Source: Pegea sp. RAD2-039
Lineage: Eukaryota; Chordata; Thaliacea; Salpida; Salpidae
Length of the DNA: 64,000 nt
Assembly: GCA_034620365.1 (NCBI GenBank)
Contig: JAQGEQ010000258.1
Location: 604,374-668,373, forward strand
Direction of reading: 5' to 3'
Below the pieces are notes generated by a model. That model saw only the letters and a program-made list of their open reading frames with translations, did no database searches and was not told where the DNA came from. Both the position numbers and the translations under genes were made by a program. Numbering within the stretch: the first letter of the stretch is position 1; the number at the start of each line of letters is the position of its first letter. This document shows positions 22,501 to 35,000 of the stretch, piece by piece.

Positions 22501-25500
22501 GGATTATATAAAACAGAAGCTCTTGTTACCAGTTTCGATTATTTACAAATAATTTACAAAAGTCCTTATTTTACAACCAAAATAAAATTTATTCACCATT
22601 ACCTCAAAAATTTGAAATATTAAAAAACAGTTTATTGTTTATTTAAATTATACCACAGTATTTTATAAAAAAATATGACAGCGATACATATAAAAAGTTT
22701 AGATAATAATACAACCTAAAAAATTGAAGTTAATCAGTACAACTCACGTTTTGATACTATCGACTGAGGGTATATGAAACATAGATGGCGCTAAGTTTAT
22801 AATACAAAATTTAAATATTTTTAAAAAGATAATCGAAATTTTTAATATATATAATTTTAATAAAACTAAAACTGAAATTTTATTAAAAGTAAAATTACCT
22901 AATAAAATGCAGTTTTACGATAAGTTAACATTTTCCAATTTAACATAACTTTATTAATTTCTATGTGATATGACATGAAACTTTAAAATTATGATCAAAT
23001 TTGTTGTTACAAATAGAAAACACATCTGAAATTATAGCTTTTAAAATATCTGTGAATATTTAGTTTTCTCATGCTTCTAGGTTGATACTAGCCTCAAGTG
23101 TACTGTATCAATTACAAAATAATTTTTAAATAAAATACAATTAGTTGATTTTCAATTTTAAAATGTCACTACAGTTTGATAAATGATGAAACTTATTTTT
23201 TAATCTTTCATTTAACAAACTTTAATTTATCCCAATTATTTAAATAAGAGGAAATTTTCATCACACTTCTAAAAAACTAACACAAATTTGCACCAACATA
23301 CCAAAAGCTTTTAATACCACCTACAGCTACTTATTTAAGCTTTTTTTTATTATCTAAAGTCTTTAATGATTACGTATAAATTTACTCATAAGTAAAAAAA
23401 GGTTAGCTTAATTATTTATATAATTTTACTTGCTGTTAAGTATTGGTTACTCATTTTTAAAACGCATTTCCAAACTTATGAAGTTATAAAAATTGTTCCT
23501 AAATTTTGTACCGTAGGTGCTTTAATTTTAAAGATGATGGCAAAACATTAAACCAGTATCAAAATAATATAAAGGTAAAAATCATCTCTTAATCAGAAGA
23601 GTAAGCCTAAAGAGCACTTATCTCAAGCTGGTTTTAATTTGTGTGACTAGCAGTTACTTTAGATAGATCGTGTACTGAACTTTTTTAGCTAACTTTTCAC
23701 TCGCTTGTTTTGAGCCTACTGTAAATTTGAGCTTCTGATTATAATTATATAAAAAAGACACGTTTATTTGAAAATACAAATATATATCTAATAGCTGAAC
23801 ATTTTCACCTGTTAACATAGATAACTGATTTATCACTGAAGAATGTCATTACCAATGTGACAAACGTTTTAGATTTGAAAGTTGAATTAAAAATTAAGAA
23901 AAAGTAGGATGCATTAGTTTTATTTACGAAAATATGAAATATAGTAATAGAAATCATATGATAAAACAAGCTTTATTTGAAGTTGAAAACATGCACATAA
24001 CATGATTATATATTCAGATAGTATATACATAGTATCCAAACTTGTTTACAGAAATATACTATCTTATGACATTAAAAAACAGACAACAATTTAAAACGGT
24101 CAACGTGATCTGTAGTAATCACTGTACAATTTTCTTGTTTCTAAAATAAGAAAAGTAGAAATACGAAAAAGTTGTTTAGCAATTTTCACAAAATAAACAA
24201 AATTAATGTTGTAAAAGTAACAAGATTAATTTACTCATAACAAGTAATAAAAGAGAGATTACGTTTTTGTTTATGATATTTAGAAATGGTTGTTTTAATA
24301 ATACAGTTACTTTATTAGAGCGAAATTTGTGTGTAAGATATTATATACATTAAACAAAAGTCATTCAAGTACTTGTTGAAAGCTTTAGGTGAATATACAT
24401 CTAATAAATATTATTATTAAAAGTATCATTTATAAAGCAGTTGCCAATTAAATATTAAGTTAATTGATTATACATTAAAACATTTTAAACTTGAATGTAC
24501 AGTAACAATTTTCCATAATTTTTGCAATAATTTTAAACCAGAAAAAAAGATTTTTATTATAAAGCAACAATTTATAAATATTTTGAAAAATTAAAAACAT
24601 TATGTGGTTGGAGAAAAACAGCTCTATAACATCAAAGCATGAAAAATTTAGTAAAAGATCATTTACTGGAAAGAAAACACAAAGTACTTGGTAAAATATT
24701 TACCAAGTGTCTATTGTTTAAAAAATATTGGAAACGTGAACGTTATCGAAGCAATTCTTTGATTTAAAAGCTATGGTGAGCCTGGACATATGATTTTAAC
24801 TTTCGGGTCATTTCTATTATTAAGAATATTTCTTTAATTTATACTTTGATCAATTAAATTATTCATACCAAGGCTATGAACACTACAATTTTTGAACGGT
24901 TTAGTTATTTCTTACTAATATATGTTTCAAATAATCTATGAGTTTCAAGATTTTTATTCTTTTATAAGATATTAGTTTTCCAAGAGCATATAGATGTATG
25001 TTCTTCATCAGCTTTTCTCATTCATAAAATGTTTTCAGTTCTTTTAATTAGTAATTTTATGTCAAATACAAACATAATAATAAAGGAACAAAAATAAATT
25101 CAAAACAAATTACAGCAAACAAATTATATTTCTATTAAGATTAAATCAAACTCAAAAAATTAGTCATATACATTAGTCAATGCTCATTTTCTAGAAAACA
25201 TTTTAGTTTTATGTTGACTTGTATTTAAAAGAATAAACTTCTCAAAGTTTATTATGAACAATCTTAGATTCAGTATTAATAAGAATATCATTTAGAGCTT
25301 ATTATAATAATAATAGATAATTTAGATTGGATATTAAAAATGATGATTAATAATAAAAACGTCTTCATCATAAATACATTTACATTTATCTAAAAATTAG
25401 AATTTCAAGCAAAAAATATTTCAATTATTTCAATAAAGTTGGTGTAACAAAGTCTTCGAAGTAATACCATCAGTTGCTTCAATAAATGCAGCAATAATTT

Positions 25501-26037
25501 CTCAAATATAAATTATTTTATCTCTTAATGTTTCTCTTGTTAAATTGCAATGAATTTCTAAAAATTAATAATTAGTCGAAAACAACTTTCAATTCTTTTT
25601 AGTAAGAGTGATTATTAAGTTAATAGAACATTTTCGAGAATTTGTTTAAATTTTTTCATTTAGATAATTACTCCATTAGAATATGATCTTACAAAACTCA
25701 TGTCAAGTATAATTAACATTCTTTTATCAAAATGATGGAAACGATTTCTGGTATAGTTCTTTTTATAAACTTATTTTCAACCTTTTGAAACAAAACAGTA
25801 TCATCAGTAACATTTTTTTCGAAGATAACAAAAACTTTGTTAAGATTCAAGCTAATAAATATTTTTACAAAAATGATTTCTTTGCAATCTTTAATAAACT
25901 TTAAAAAATAAAAACTTAAAATAAATAGGATTTTTATAAAAACTTCAACAAGGTTCAAACTCAGCAAATAATTGAAGACATTGAAGTTGCAAACAAACAC
26001 TCACATTCTTCATAAATACCTTTAACATTTTTCTATT
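19595..26037. other. Intergenic region upstream of the LRR gene
   Basis: About 6.4 kb of AT-rich sequence between the LRR gene start and the semaphorin 3' end, both on the minus strand. It should contain the LRR promoter and the semaphorin 3' UTR. Reading both strands I found no protein-like exon, RNA gene or recognisable repeat. The open frames at 23654-23836 and 25713-26000 are low-complexity and unsupported. Confidence 0.5.
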
Positions 26038-29000
26038 TCAATTTTGGTGGAATTTTGTTTCACTTAGTGGATAAAGATCTGATGTTAAGAATGTTGGCCG
26101 AACTTGAAAGGATTTTGATCGCATAGCTGGTTTAGGTGGAATTTTGGGTTTAATTTTAGGACCTCTATTATCAGAAAAACTTTTATAACGACTGACGCCC
26201 ATCCTGGGTCTTGCCGGAGGAATTTTATTTAATGAATTACTGTTAGACAGAGCAACATTATCTCCAAGACTTTCTAAATTGTTGATTAGATTTTCAGATT
26301 GTATAACCCCATTATTATTGCTATTATTGTTGAAACTGTTTGGAGAAATCAATGTTTCTCCTTGTAAATTTTTCTTTTTAGGTGGTAATTTAGGTAAAAG
26401 CTCTTTGCTTGGAAAACTTTTTTCTTCAGCTGAGATTGAATTTGATGTTTCTGAAAAAAAAAGGTATTATCCTGATGTTGTCAAAACTCACTTAAATAAC
26501 AACATATGTAGAATGACATTAAAGGTATTTCTACCTATGACTGTGCTTTGTATGTAGAAAGTACTTCTTTTGAATTACAAACTGATAATTAATTATTATT
26601 TACTTATCAACGTTTCAAAGTGATTAGTTCAAACTTACTTAGTTGACGTCTATATTAGGCTAATTAAGCATTAACTTAAAATTCAGATCTTGTAATACGG
26701 ATATGCTCTTACAAAAAACCCTGTTTAAAAGTGTTGCATAGACACTCTTGATTAAACATGGAGGAAAATAAGATTTAAGTTCTAAAGAAAATCATGTAAG
26801 ATCAATCATAAATCAATATCACCTTGCTCTTTGGTTGTTTCTATTACATCATTTGTGTAATCAGATGTCGTATTTTGGTTCTCCTTTCTTAAAAAACGCA
26901 TATTTTTGTTAAGATAAAAGTTTACTTATTCTAAAGTATATCGTAGTGTTTTTATTTAGTTTTATTCCACAAGAGATCATTGCACAACAAATACTTTAAT
27001 CATATTATGACACGTATTTCATAAATCTTTCATGCTTATTATGTTGAATAGCTAATGATACACGTTTTTTAATTTAAAAATTAACTGTTAACCAGTTTTA
27101 CTCTTACTTATACAGTTACAAATTTAAATGATACTCTTAAAAACAACTAGTTAAAACGTTTTTATCTATATATCAATTTTTCTAATAAGTGACTAAAACA
27201 AAATGAGGATTTGAACACATCGACTTAAACAAGTAAATTGCCATAAATGAATATGTTTCGTTAAGAATAATGAAGAATAGTTTGATAAAAATACGTCTAC
27301 TCATAGTACCGATAAAATAGTTTAAAAAGTCTGACTTTCTAAGAATGGTACCTTACTTAAAATGAATTGTGATAAAAAAACCTTTAATTGATGTTTAATA
27401 GTTTATAGACATATTTTTTATAATCGATATTGATGAGAAAAGTACCTGTCTTCATCGGTCATGCATGGATGAAGATCAACAACCACAGAATTTTTATTGA
27501 TTGTAACAATAGCTGCAAGCAAAAGAATTGTATAATTTAAACAGTTTTTAGCTTTTATAGCAAAAAGTGATAAGCGACTAAACATTTTGTAGCTTCATTA
27601 GATTACTAAACCAACAATCTTAAAATAAATTTATGTCATTAAACTTACTACTCCTGAATTTCCTGTTATCTTGGTCTTAACTGAAAGTTAAATTAAAAAA
27701 TCGACAAACCTTTTTCCTTAATGCTGGATTGTTTTGATAATACATCTTCAGACTCATCTTTTGTTTTTAAACTCTAAGCATTACAAATAAATAAAATATA
27801 GAAAGGATATACACAGCTAATTTTTCATAAGGTTACATTTCTATTAGTAAAGATTTTGATTATTATTATTTTCTCCTTGTAAAACTCATAACAGTTTTTT
27901 AAACTTAAAATGATTTTAATGACTTTTAATGATTTCTTTAAATGACTTCAAAATTGAATTTTATAGATTTTCACCTGGTACAGAAGTTTCTGTTCGTCAC
28001 CATCTTCATGAAATTGAAGAACATTATCTTCAAACCGAATATTTTTTATACTTTTATTTGAAAGATCGGTAAAGTCATCTTTAGCACTAAAAAGTTACAA
28101 ATGCTTTATTATATATCAGCCAGATAAAGATTATTTTTAAAACGCAACGGTAAGGCTTTTAACAGATTGATAATTTTCTTAATGAATAATTGAAAGGTTT
28201 ATTGCAAGCTAAAAGCTTTTACTTTGATCTTACTACAACTCTTGCAAGTTTAGATAAATTTGATAAACGTTAAGAGTTTAAAACTACAGTTTAACTTATA
28301 TAAATTTTTTGGATAAAGTTAAGATTTACTTTAGTTTTTTATTTCTTCTGTCCATTCCTTTTTTAATTTAAAGTATTATCAATTTTGTTTATGATCTTTA
28401 GTTTAATTTATAAATTAATTTGTAATTTTGTTTAAGTATTTTAATTAAACAACTTACAGAAAAAATCATTATTTAGTATAAACCTTAACTTTAACTAAAA
28501 GTATAAATTATTATTTCACATCAAGTTTAAACATGTAACAAGATTAAATATAAAACTTGCCTATCTGGCAAAATCACTGAAAGAAACTCTTGGATAACTT
28601 TGTTAAAATAAATTGATTAAATTTATTAGATTTTATTTTAATGTAAGCTGATATTATTTACTGTAATAAAAAGGCTATTTAAGAATTTCTTTGATATTAG
28701 AGAAAGTTAGAGTAGGGTTTTGAGTTTATAGCATCTTATGTTATGGCTTTAATAAAACATTTAAGTTAGAGTATTTTTATTTCTTATTAAATTGTGATTA
28801 TCTTTAAAAGCTATTTTCAGATAAGCTATGGTTTGCTATATGTAGAATAATGTTAATAGTACTGGTAACAATTAAATAAGAAGTAGCTATATCAAAGTGA
28901 CTGCACAATATAAGCAAATTCATATAAGTTAAACTTACACTGAATATGATACATTTTTTCTTTGAACTTTTTTGTAGTAACAAAAGTAAACCAAAACAGT

Positions 29001-32000
29001 GAATAATATTCCACCAAAAAATGCTGCTACTGTAGCTATTAGTATCAAGTTAACGCCAGCACTATATGCTTCTGTAGAAGGCATGTCACCTAAAATAACA
29101 TACTTTCACATTTAAATGTATACAAAAAAGCGATAAAAATAGTTTGATGGTAATTTGTTGGGTTTTATATCTTTATTTGTTTTTGAAGTATGCTTTAAAT
29201 GTGAAAAAAATTAATTAAATTTTTTCATAAGAATTGATCCATATAGATTTTATTCTTGTCAAACTTAAACATAAATCATTTTCTGGTGAGCCGTTAATCA
29301 CAGCTTTTTTGTTCATGGCATCAGTGTATTCTCAGTAGCATATTAAAACATAATTTCCATTTATATCGCTTTTATATCCCTTAAAATCATAAGATTTATC
29401 AATTTTTCTTTATATGTCTAAATAAAGTACAAAGACTGATTTATGCTTTATTACTACAATAAAAGAAATGATTGAGGTTAAGATTTTAATTATATTTTAT
29501 TGGTTTTATTTAATAAAGTTAATAAGGTTTTATTTACTTGTAGTTAAATTTAAACTATTTCATCTAAAGGCAATTCCTTATTACAATAACAATAAGCACA
29601 ACTCTATGATATTTATAAATTGATAATTTTAAATCAAAACATTTATATTACCGTTTATAATTATAAAATACATATTTAGGACATGCTTTTATTTTAGGCT
29701 TTCATACAAACATAAATTTAACCAAATAATATTACATAACTAAAATCGATTTTTTTATGAGTTAGTTTTTAAAGCCATCTGTCATTTATACTGTTTTTAC
29801 ATTCTAATCCTTCTTGTATATACATTATAATGATGCATTTATCGTGTTATTACACAATCAGTTATATATATCTAGAAATAATTTACTTTCAATCTTATTT
29901 TTAAACTTATAGATTCTAAATAAAAAGTTTTAAATTGATTTAACTACTAAGAAAAGCTAAAAAACCGTAAGTCTGAAAAAATCTTTAAAAATAAGTAATT
30001 TGTTGTTAATCTAAAAACAGCAAACTTGTCAACGTACTAGAAATATATCTATTTTTACACATTGATAATTTGCTGATTATTTTAATGCTTATATCAAACA
30101 TGTTAAATTCAGATTCTCCTTCGAACTAATTCAAAACAGTTCCGGGACTCATTTATACTTAAAGCGAAAAAGAGCTTTCTATTTGAAGAAAAACCTGCCT
30201 GCAGTTGAAGATGTTAAATTGCTTACAATTTCAACTAAATAAGTAAAGTGGCTTCATTTTGTTGTTGAAAGAACCGAAAAGAAAATTTTCTTTACAGCAA
30301 GTAGATGCACAATTATGGAAATGTATTTATCTGTAAAATACTGAACTCGTAAGGTTTCTCACGTAGCTGCAAACTGTACCTTGGGACTGCAAATTAGACT
30401 TTAGTTTGAACTTTTCAAAAAACAACAAACAGCTATCATCGTATATCTTAAATATTTTATTCAGAAAACACATCCTTATGTAAGCAGCTAAAAATGCTTA
30501 AGCTAAATCAATAACATCAGATAATAAAATAACATAAAATCTGATGTGAGAACTGAACTTACTTGCTTCATTTATAGTCAACTGTTTGGTGTATGAAGCA
30601 GCTATTTGCAAATTATTTATTTTTTGTATTAGATTGAAGCATATTTGCAAAAATATTTTCTAAATACATGAAAGTTTATCATGAAAATATTTATAGCCAA
30701 TAGAAACATTTAGAAAATAACAAAATGGTATTGAAGCATTATTGTTAAGCAGATGAAGAGAAAAAAACATACATAGCAAATCAACAAAAACAAAATAAAT
30801 AGCGAAAATAGTGAAATACATAGATAGACACTACTACCAAATTAGCTTGAAATTATGAAAAGAAACAAAAAGAAAATATTGATTTCTTTGAAAAAGTCAA
30901 CTTTTGAAGTAACCCTCTCAACCCTTGATCGCTTTGCGAGGCAGTAAAGGACAACTATAGCAAGCTTGGAAAGTGTATGAGGTAGGCTCAGGGTTAGAAA
31001 GAGCATCAAGAATAAAATTTATCATTACCTCGGATTAATATTATTCTTGTAATTGATCTTTTTTGCAGCCATTTCTTTAATGTGAGTCAAAGAAAAAATT
31101 ATGGAAGAACATTTATGTAACAAAGAGCGAACGATAAAATGCCTTTTGCGTATCACAGTGTTAATTTAGTTAATTCATTTCTACTTCTTCCACAAAAAAT
31201 TTCATTAAAGACTAACTTGGTACTACATCGAGTTAATTTACTTCTGTGTATTGATGTTCAGGATTTGTTAGAAAATAATGATTGCCTTTTGATTAATTTT
31301 GCAATTAAACATTTTGAATAGTTTGAAATTATCTTAAAAAGAAGTTAAACAATTTTTCAGTAAAGAACATATAATAGCTTCGTAGTTGTAAGATGATCAT
31401 ATAGAAAAAGAATATAAAAAGAAAAAAAAATTGAAGATTTATTGTTATAAGCAAAGTATTGTAGTTCTAAAAGCGTTGGTACTATCTAAGAATTGAAATA
31501 ATCGTGTAAATAATGTGATTATAAAATTCTTCATTTCAAAATTAAAGCACTTTTTTCAATTAGCATTGTAAGCAAGAAAAAAATCCCGATTAAAAGATTT
31601 AGAAACTTTTTTTGTGAATGGTTTATATAAGTCATGCAAATAATTTAATAATACTTTTCCATTAAAAGTAGGACAATAATTGTTATAGATTAAGGAGTAC
31701 TGTAAAAATCTAGATAGATTGTATGATTTTCTGTTTATTCTGATTTTCTTCTGAAAATCACTCTCATAACAGTATTAGCTATATTTTCAATTTATATGTT
31801 TCACTTGAGTGGTCAAATTTACTCTATGAAAATAAGCCCCCTACTTATAAAAGAACTAAGAAAAATATTTGAGTTAGATGATCAGAATTTCTCAGTGTTG
31901 AAGTCAATTTCAATTTGAAAAGTTGTAAGGTAGACGTTTATTTAACTTTGGTGGATATATGTGAAATGGATAGAAATCAGATTTGGCTTAGTTGCAACTT

Positions 32001-35000
32001 TGTTGGGCATAAAGAACTTTGAATAAATAAAAGAGTCATAATAGGTGAAATTAAGAAATCGCTTCTTGCAAGAATGTTCACACAAAAAACCGTTAGACCT
32101 TGAAGCTTGGTTTCTCTTCTTTCCATTTAAGCACCAGGTTTACATAAAAATTCATATGCTGTTACACTAAGTAAATCTCTTTTAAATGGTTTTGGCATAA
32201 AATTTTATTTTTGCTTTTTTTCTGCCTTCATATTTCTGAATTTCAAATGGCATATGATAATCAACAACAATTTGAGCAGTACTTTTTTTGAGCTGCCTGT
32301 TTGGAGAATCAACATTAGTTCTAATTGTTCTTTGAAGTATATCATCAGCTCCTTTAACTACACAATTTTCCTGAAAAAAGGTCTCTACTTCAGCTTGTGA
32401 TACAAATTTCAAAGTATTTGGAGACAAGAGTTGATCATCTTGACCACTCAAAGTGTTTCTTTGGCGAGTACGGTCAACAAGATCTGACCATTTTATCGAG
32501 CGTAATCGAAACCAATCAGTACAGTAGAAATTTTCATACTTTTTAGCTTTTACTGAATTCCGTCTTGCATGGTTCACTGATTCTAGTGAAAAACTGCTTC
32601 TTCGTTTTCTTTCTTCTGTGCAGCTACCTTTTGATCTCTTGGTAATTGCTATAAATGTTCGATCAAGAATACCATTTAAAAATTGCTGTACGCTTGTATT
32701 TACAGCTTTACTTTTTCTACTACGGTTTGATAGTTTATAGCCAAATGTAATCGTAATTTCTTCATCCACAGGATTATAAACCATTTCAAACTGACAGCAT
32801 CGTTTGTTTACCCTTAGCTCAAACAACCTTCGAATAATTTTTGAATTTGCTCCTTTGACATGAACAATTTTCTTAAACGGTTCATTACAGCCTTCGTTTG
32901 ATTTACTGTATAAGCGAAAAAAAGATTTCACATCCGTCAATGAGTCGTATACGCATCGTGTTTTCTTACAACTGTTAGTTCCGTTGCATTTAAACTCAGA
33001 ACACAAATTTATACTTTCTGATGATGGTGTGTCATTACATCTTACACCACTATACTCGTCTTTCATCAGTTCTTTCAAACGTAACCATAGCGATGGTGCT
33101 AAAGGCGTCGTAAACTGAGCTTTTTTAGTGCAATACTTTTTACTGTTGATACAAACTGAATCAGTCTCTTCTTTATAAACCATTTTTTCTAAAGCGATTT
33201 TGTGCCATGAGTCTCTATGGTGAAGTATCAAAGGGAGCACATGAGTGAGCCCTTTTACGGTAGTATGGTATGGCAACTCTCGATGACTTTTATAATTTGC
33301 AATTACTACTGTTGCAGTGTCATTTAAAGCTCTTTTCAACTCTGCTAAGCATTGTTTCTTTTCGTCTAAGCTGAACACCCCACGGTCTAAATTATTTTTC
33401 AGCTCAGGTCCGAGATTATCCATAAAATTAGCAATCATTGATGCAGGTGATGCTTCTGTAAGGAAAAAACACAAAGAATAAAAATGCAAAATCAGCAGTG
33501 ACTTTGTGAAATGCTTAAACATCACCCTTCGGTTGAGAATTTTCAAAATGAAATTTTGTAAAACATTTATTCTAGTTAACAGTAGCAGTAGCAGCCATGG
33601 TAAAGTCGAACGCAAAAGTTGTTAGTGGTGTGCAAATATTTAAGATTAGATGAATTTGTAAATGTGATGTTAAAAATAAATGAGAAAAGTAAAAAGAGAG
33701 GTAAGAGCATAGTGACTATGATTTTACTCATGCATGCTTTGAATATTATCTCAATTGATTAATGATAGCTTTTTTCTAAATGCTCATCTTTTTTTATAAA
33801 TTTTCTATATAAATGAACAGAATGAACAAATTGATTTTTATGAGCTGTTAGGACTTTGTATCGATCTCTTGCACAATCTACATCCCTGTAGATTTTAAGA
33901 ATTCTTTTTCAATCATACTGACTCCACCTTTTCATTCTGAGCTATGTAAATCAAAACATATTCTAAACGTGAAGGTAAACCTTGAAAAATCAATAGATCT
34001 GTATCATATACTTGCTAAGGCAACTATTGTGGGTCATTAGACTAAAATGATAATAAAACCTAAAATACAATTTCACGTGCAAAAATATTTGCAAAAATTC
34101 AAATAAATAAACTTTAAAAATTACAGAAAAAAAAACAAAAAAATGAAACTCATTCTGATAAGTAATTGCATGAAATCTTTTAACTCACACTATGCCCTTT
34201 TTTACAGTAATCTATCGGTTTTAATCAGAAACATTTCACTTTTTTACTAATTCTTGTCAATCTTTAAACGTTTCAGACATTAAACAATTAATTTTCATAA
34301 CAACGCTTTAGTAGTATTCTTTTTTTTGTAAAAAAATTCCTGAATTTCTTTAGATAGATGACGTTTTAATCAAATTAAATATTGCTTACCAGCTTATTAT
34401 ATAGTAACTTTATAAGTAAATAAAATAACTACAACTCTAACATTTCAATAAAACTTCAAATACAATGTAAGTTTGGGTTTTACTTTATAGTTGGCTAATC
34501 TATTAACCAATAAAGCAAGTTAAAGAACTTGACAAAAGGTTATTATTACAAACCTTTGAATAAATGAATAATCTAGTAAATTATAATAGAATAAACGTTA
34601 TGGGTATCCATATTATTATGAGTAAGATCTTTTATTAGATGTAACCAATTTACTTTTCTATAAGATTCTTAGTTTCATTTATTATCATGCATCAAACTCA
34701 TGGAAACTATAACATCTTATTATATATAAATCTATAAAAATACATATTTCAATAGATATAACTAGTTAATAAAATTATATACACATTATTATTATTCAAT
34801 TTCAAAAAAGATATAACTTTTTGGATTATTTTCCTTTTATTTTGATAGACTTTTTCAGTATCATCAAAACTGTATATCTAAATTAAATTTTTAATAAACT
34901 TAGGATTTAAGTATTTTATGCATGCTTAAAATTTCTTTCAAATTAAATGTTTATTAAAAAAAAATTGCTGATAATGTAATAGATATGTTAAAACTGAACA

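Noticed and set aside
32182-33522. Nested protein as noggin, spaetzle or another cystine-knot ligand
   Set aside because: Cysteine spacing and the surrounding residues fit none of these families; only secretion and a furin-type site are supported.
33523-33615. N-terminal extension of the nested ORF with a run of leucines
   Set aside because: The extension begins at TTG, not ATG. The first in-frame ATG (33522) already gives a complete signal peptide.
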